Below are positions 63,440 through 64,000 of a DNA stretch of 64,000 nt, in pieces; positions within the stretch are counted from its first letter, which is position 1, and every line of letters starts with the position of its first letter. This DNA is from JABDII01 sp963815325. GTDB taxonomy: Bacteria; Gemmatimonadota; Gemmatimonadetes; Gemmatimonadales; GWC2-71-9. Under the pieces are notes generated by a model that was not told the origin of the DNA, made no database searches, and saw only the letters and a list, made by a program, of their open reading frames with translations. Location of the stretch: NCBI GenBank assembly GCA_963815325.1, contig CAWFGG010000011.1, positions 1 through 64,000 on the forward strand. The letters are read 5' to 3'. The position numbers were made by a program, and so were the translations under genes.

Positions 63440-64000
63440 ATGATATCGGCGCATGAGGCACTCCAACGACTGCGTGAGGGGAACCTTCGATTCGCCGCGG
63501 GCACACGGAGCCACGACCCGAGCCTGAGTCTCGCGCGCCGCGCCGAGATGGCCCAGGCGCAGGAACCGTTCGCGATCATCCTCGGGTGCGCCGACTCGCG
63601 AGTGCCGGCTGAGATCGTGTTCGACCAATGGCTCGGCGACCTGTTCGTCATCCGTGTGGCCGGCAACATCGTGGCGCCTTCCCTGGTTGGCAGCGTCGAG
63701 TTCGCCGCAGCCCAGTTCGGCACCCGGCTCGTCGTCGTGCTGGGCCACTCCCAGTGCGGAGCCGTGCTCGCCACGTTGAAAGAGCTACAGCAGCCAAGCA
63801 AGACCAATCACCGAATCTCCGTGCAATCATGGACTGTATCCGCCCCTCGGTGGAGCAGGGATTGCTGAAGACCGAGGGGCGGCACGACCTGCGAGCCGCT
63901 GTCCAGCACGCGGTACGGGCCAACGTCGGGTGTCGGTCAACCACCTGCGCCACGGCTCCGAGATTCTCGAGCACTTGATTCAGCACGAAGGCCTCCGAGT
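63440..64000 (+). CDS. Beta-carbonic anhydrase, partial and frameshifted
   Basis: ATG 63440 preceded by AGAGGA. SAHEALQRLREGNLRFAAG is the usual start; zinc ligands Cys in LGCADSRVPAEIVFDQ and His/Cys in GHSQCGAV. After KELQQPS (about 63805) the frame changes: PNLRAIMDCIRPSVEQGLLKTEGRHDLRAAVQHAVRANV, then a third frame VSVNHLRHGSEILEHLIQHEGLRV to the window edge. Interconverts carbon dioxide and bicarbonate in the cytoplasm. Truncated by the end of the window. Confidence 0.85.

Overview
The window is visibly GC-rich, with very dense long antisense ORFs. It carries SusC/SusD-type glycan uptake genes together with hemolysin-III, TspO, DUF1697, VOC and NTF2-like genes, lipoprotein signals and a Tat-like signal. 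High GC plus SusC/SusD outside typical low-GC Bacteroidota suggests a Gemmatimonadota-like or similar soil/freshwater bacterium. This is inference; no rRNA or other marker gene is present. I recognised no tRNA, rRNA or CRISPR array.

Region 1 (1 to about 12.9 kb) reads as a piece of an integron gene-cassette array. Short, unrelated, mostly single-gene units are separated by imperfect palindromes with attC end boxes (RYYYAAC ... GTTRRRY). One family of sites is short (60-70 nt at 1098, 3112, 6932 and 8552). A second family is about 107-110 nt (9303, 10841, 12795, probably 11480). Cargo: Acg-type nitroreductase, NAD(P)-binding protein, kelch propeller, DUF1428, a metallo-beta-lactamase-fold protein, an alpha/beta hydrolase, an S41-like peptidase, a HigBA-like and a MazEF-like toxin-antitoxin pair, a cupin, a RidA-like lipoprotein, a VOC protein and DUF1697. 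An IS30-family element lies between a cassette gene and its attC. No integrase gene is in the window.

Region 2 (13 to 28 kb) is a patchwork of small accessory genes, many exported or membrane-bound: arylamine N-acetyltransferase, NTF2-like and VOC lipoproteins, a type-1 periplasmic-binding-fold protein paired with a cupin dioxygenase, DUF4386, two GNATs, an esterase, a GH53 galactanase and a DoxX-like protein. Pieces of the long attC-like repeat at 13.7, 19.0 and (inverted) 21.0 kb may be remains of an older array.

Region 3 (28 to 53 kb) is an alpha-glucan utilisation region. On the minus strand, susC-susD-alpha-amylase-GH13-GH2 form one operon (52980 down to 42628). A second set is GH77 amylomaltase, MFS sugar transporter, GH13, GH97 and an SSS symporter (41836 down to 32399). 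On the plus strand there is a CBM-esterase-GH13 tract followed by a serine beta-lactamase-like hydrolase. Together they would capture starch at the outer membrane, cut it outside and in the periplasm, import maltooligosaccharides or glucose and rework them with amylomaltase. Genes from 27 to 39.5 kb are broken by many single-base frameshifts while their catalytic motifs remain intact. This looks more like indel errors in the sequence than decay.

Region 4 (53 to 64 kb) returns to ordinary small genes: VOC, TspO, DUF3224, hemolysin III, a DUF5602-like lipoprotein, aquaporin Z, an NTF2-like protein, a DEAD-box RNA helicase, and a membrane protein followed by a beta-carbonic anhydrase that runs off the end.
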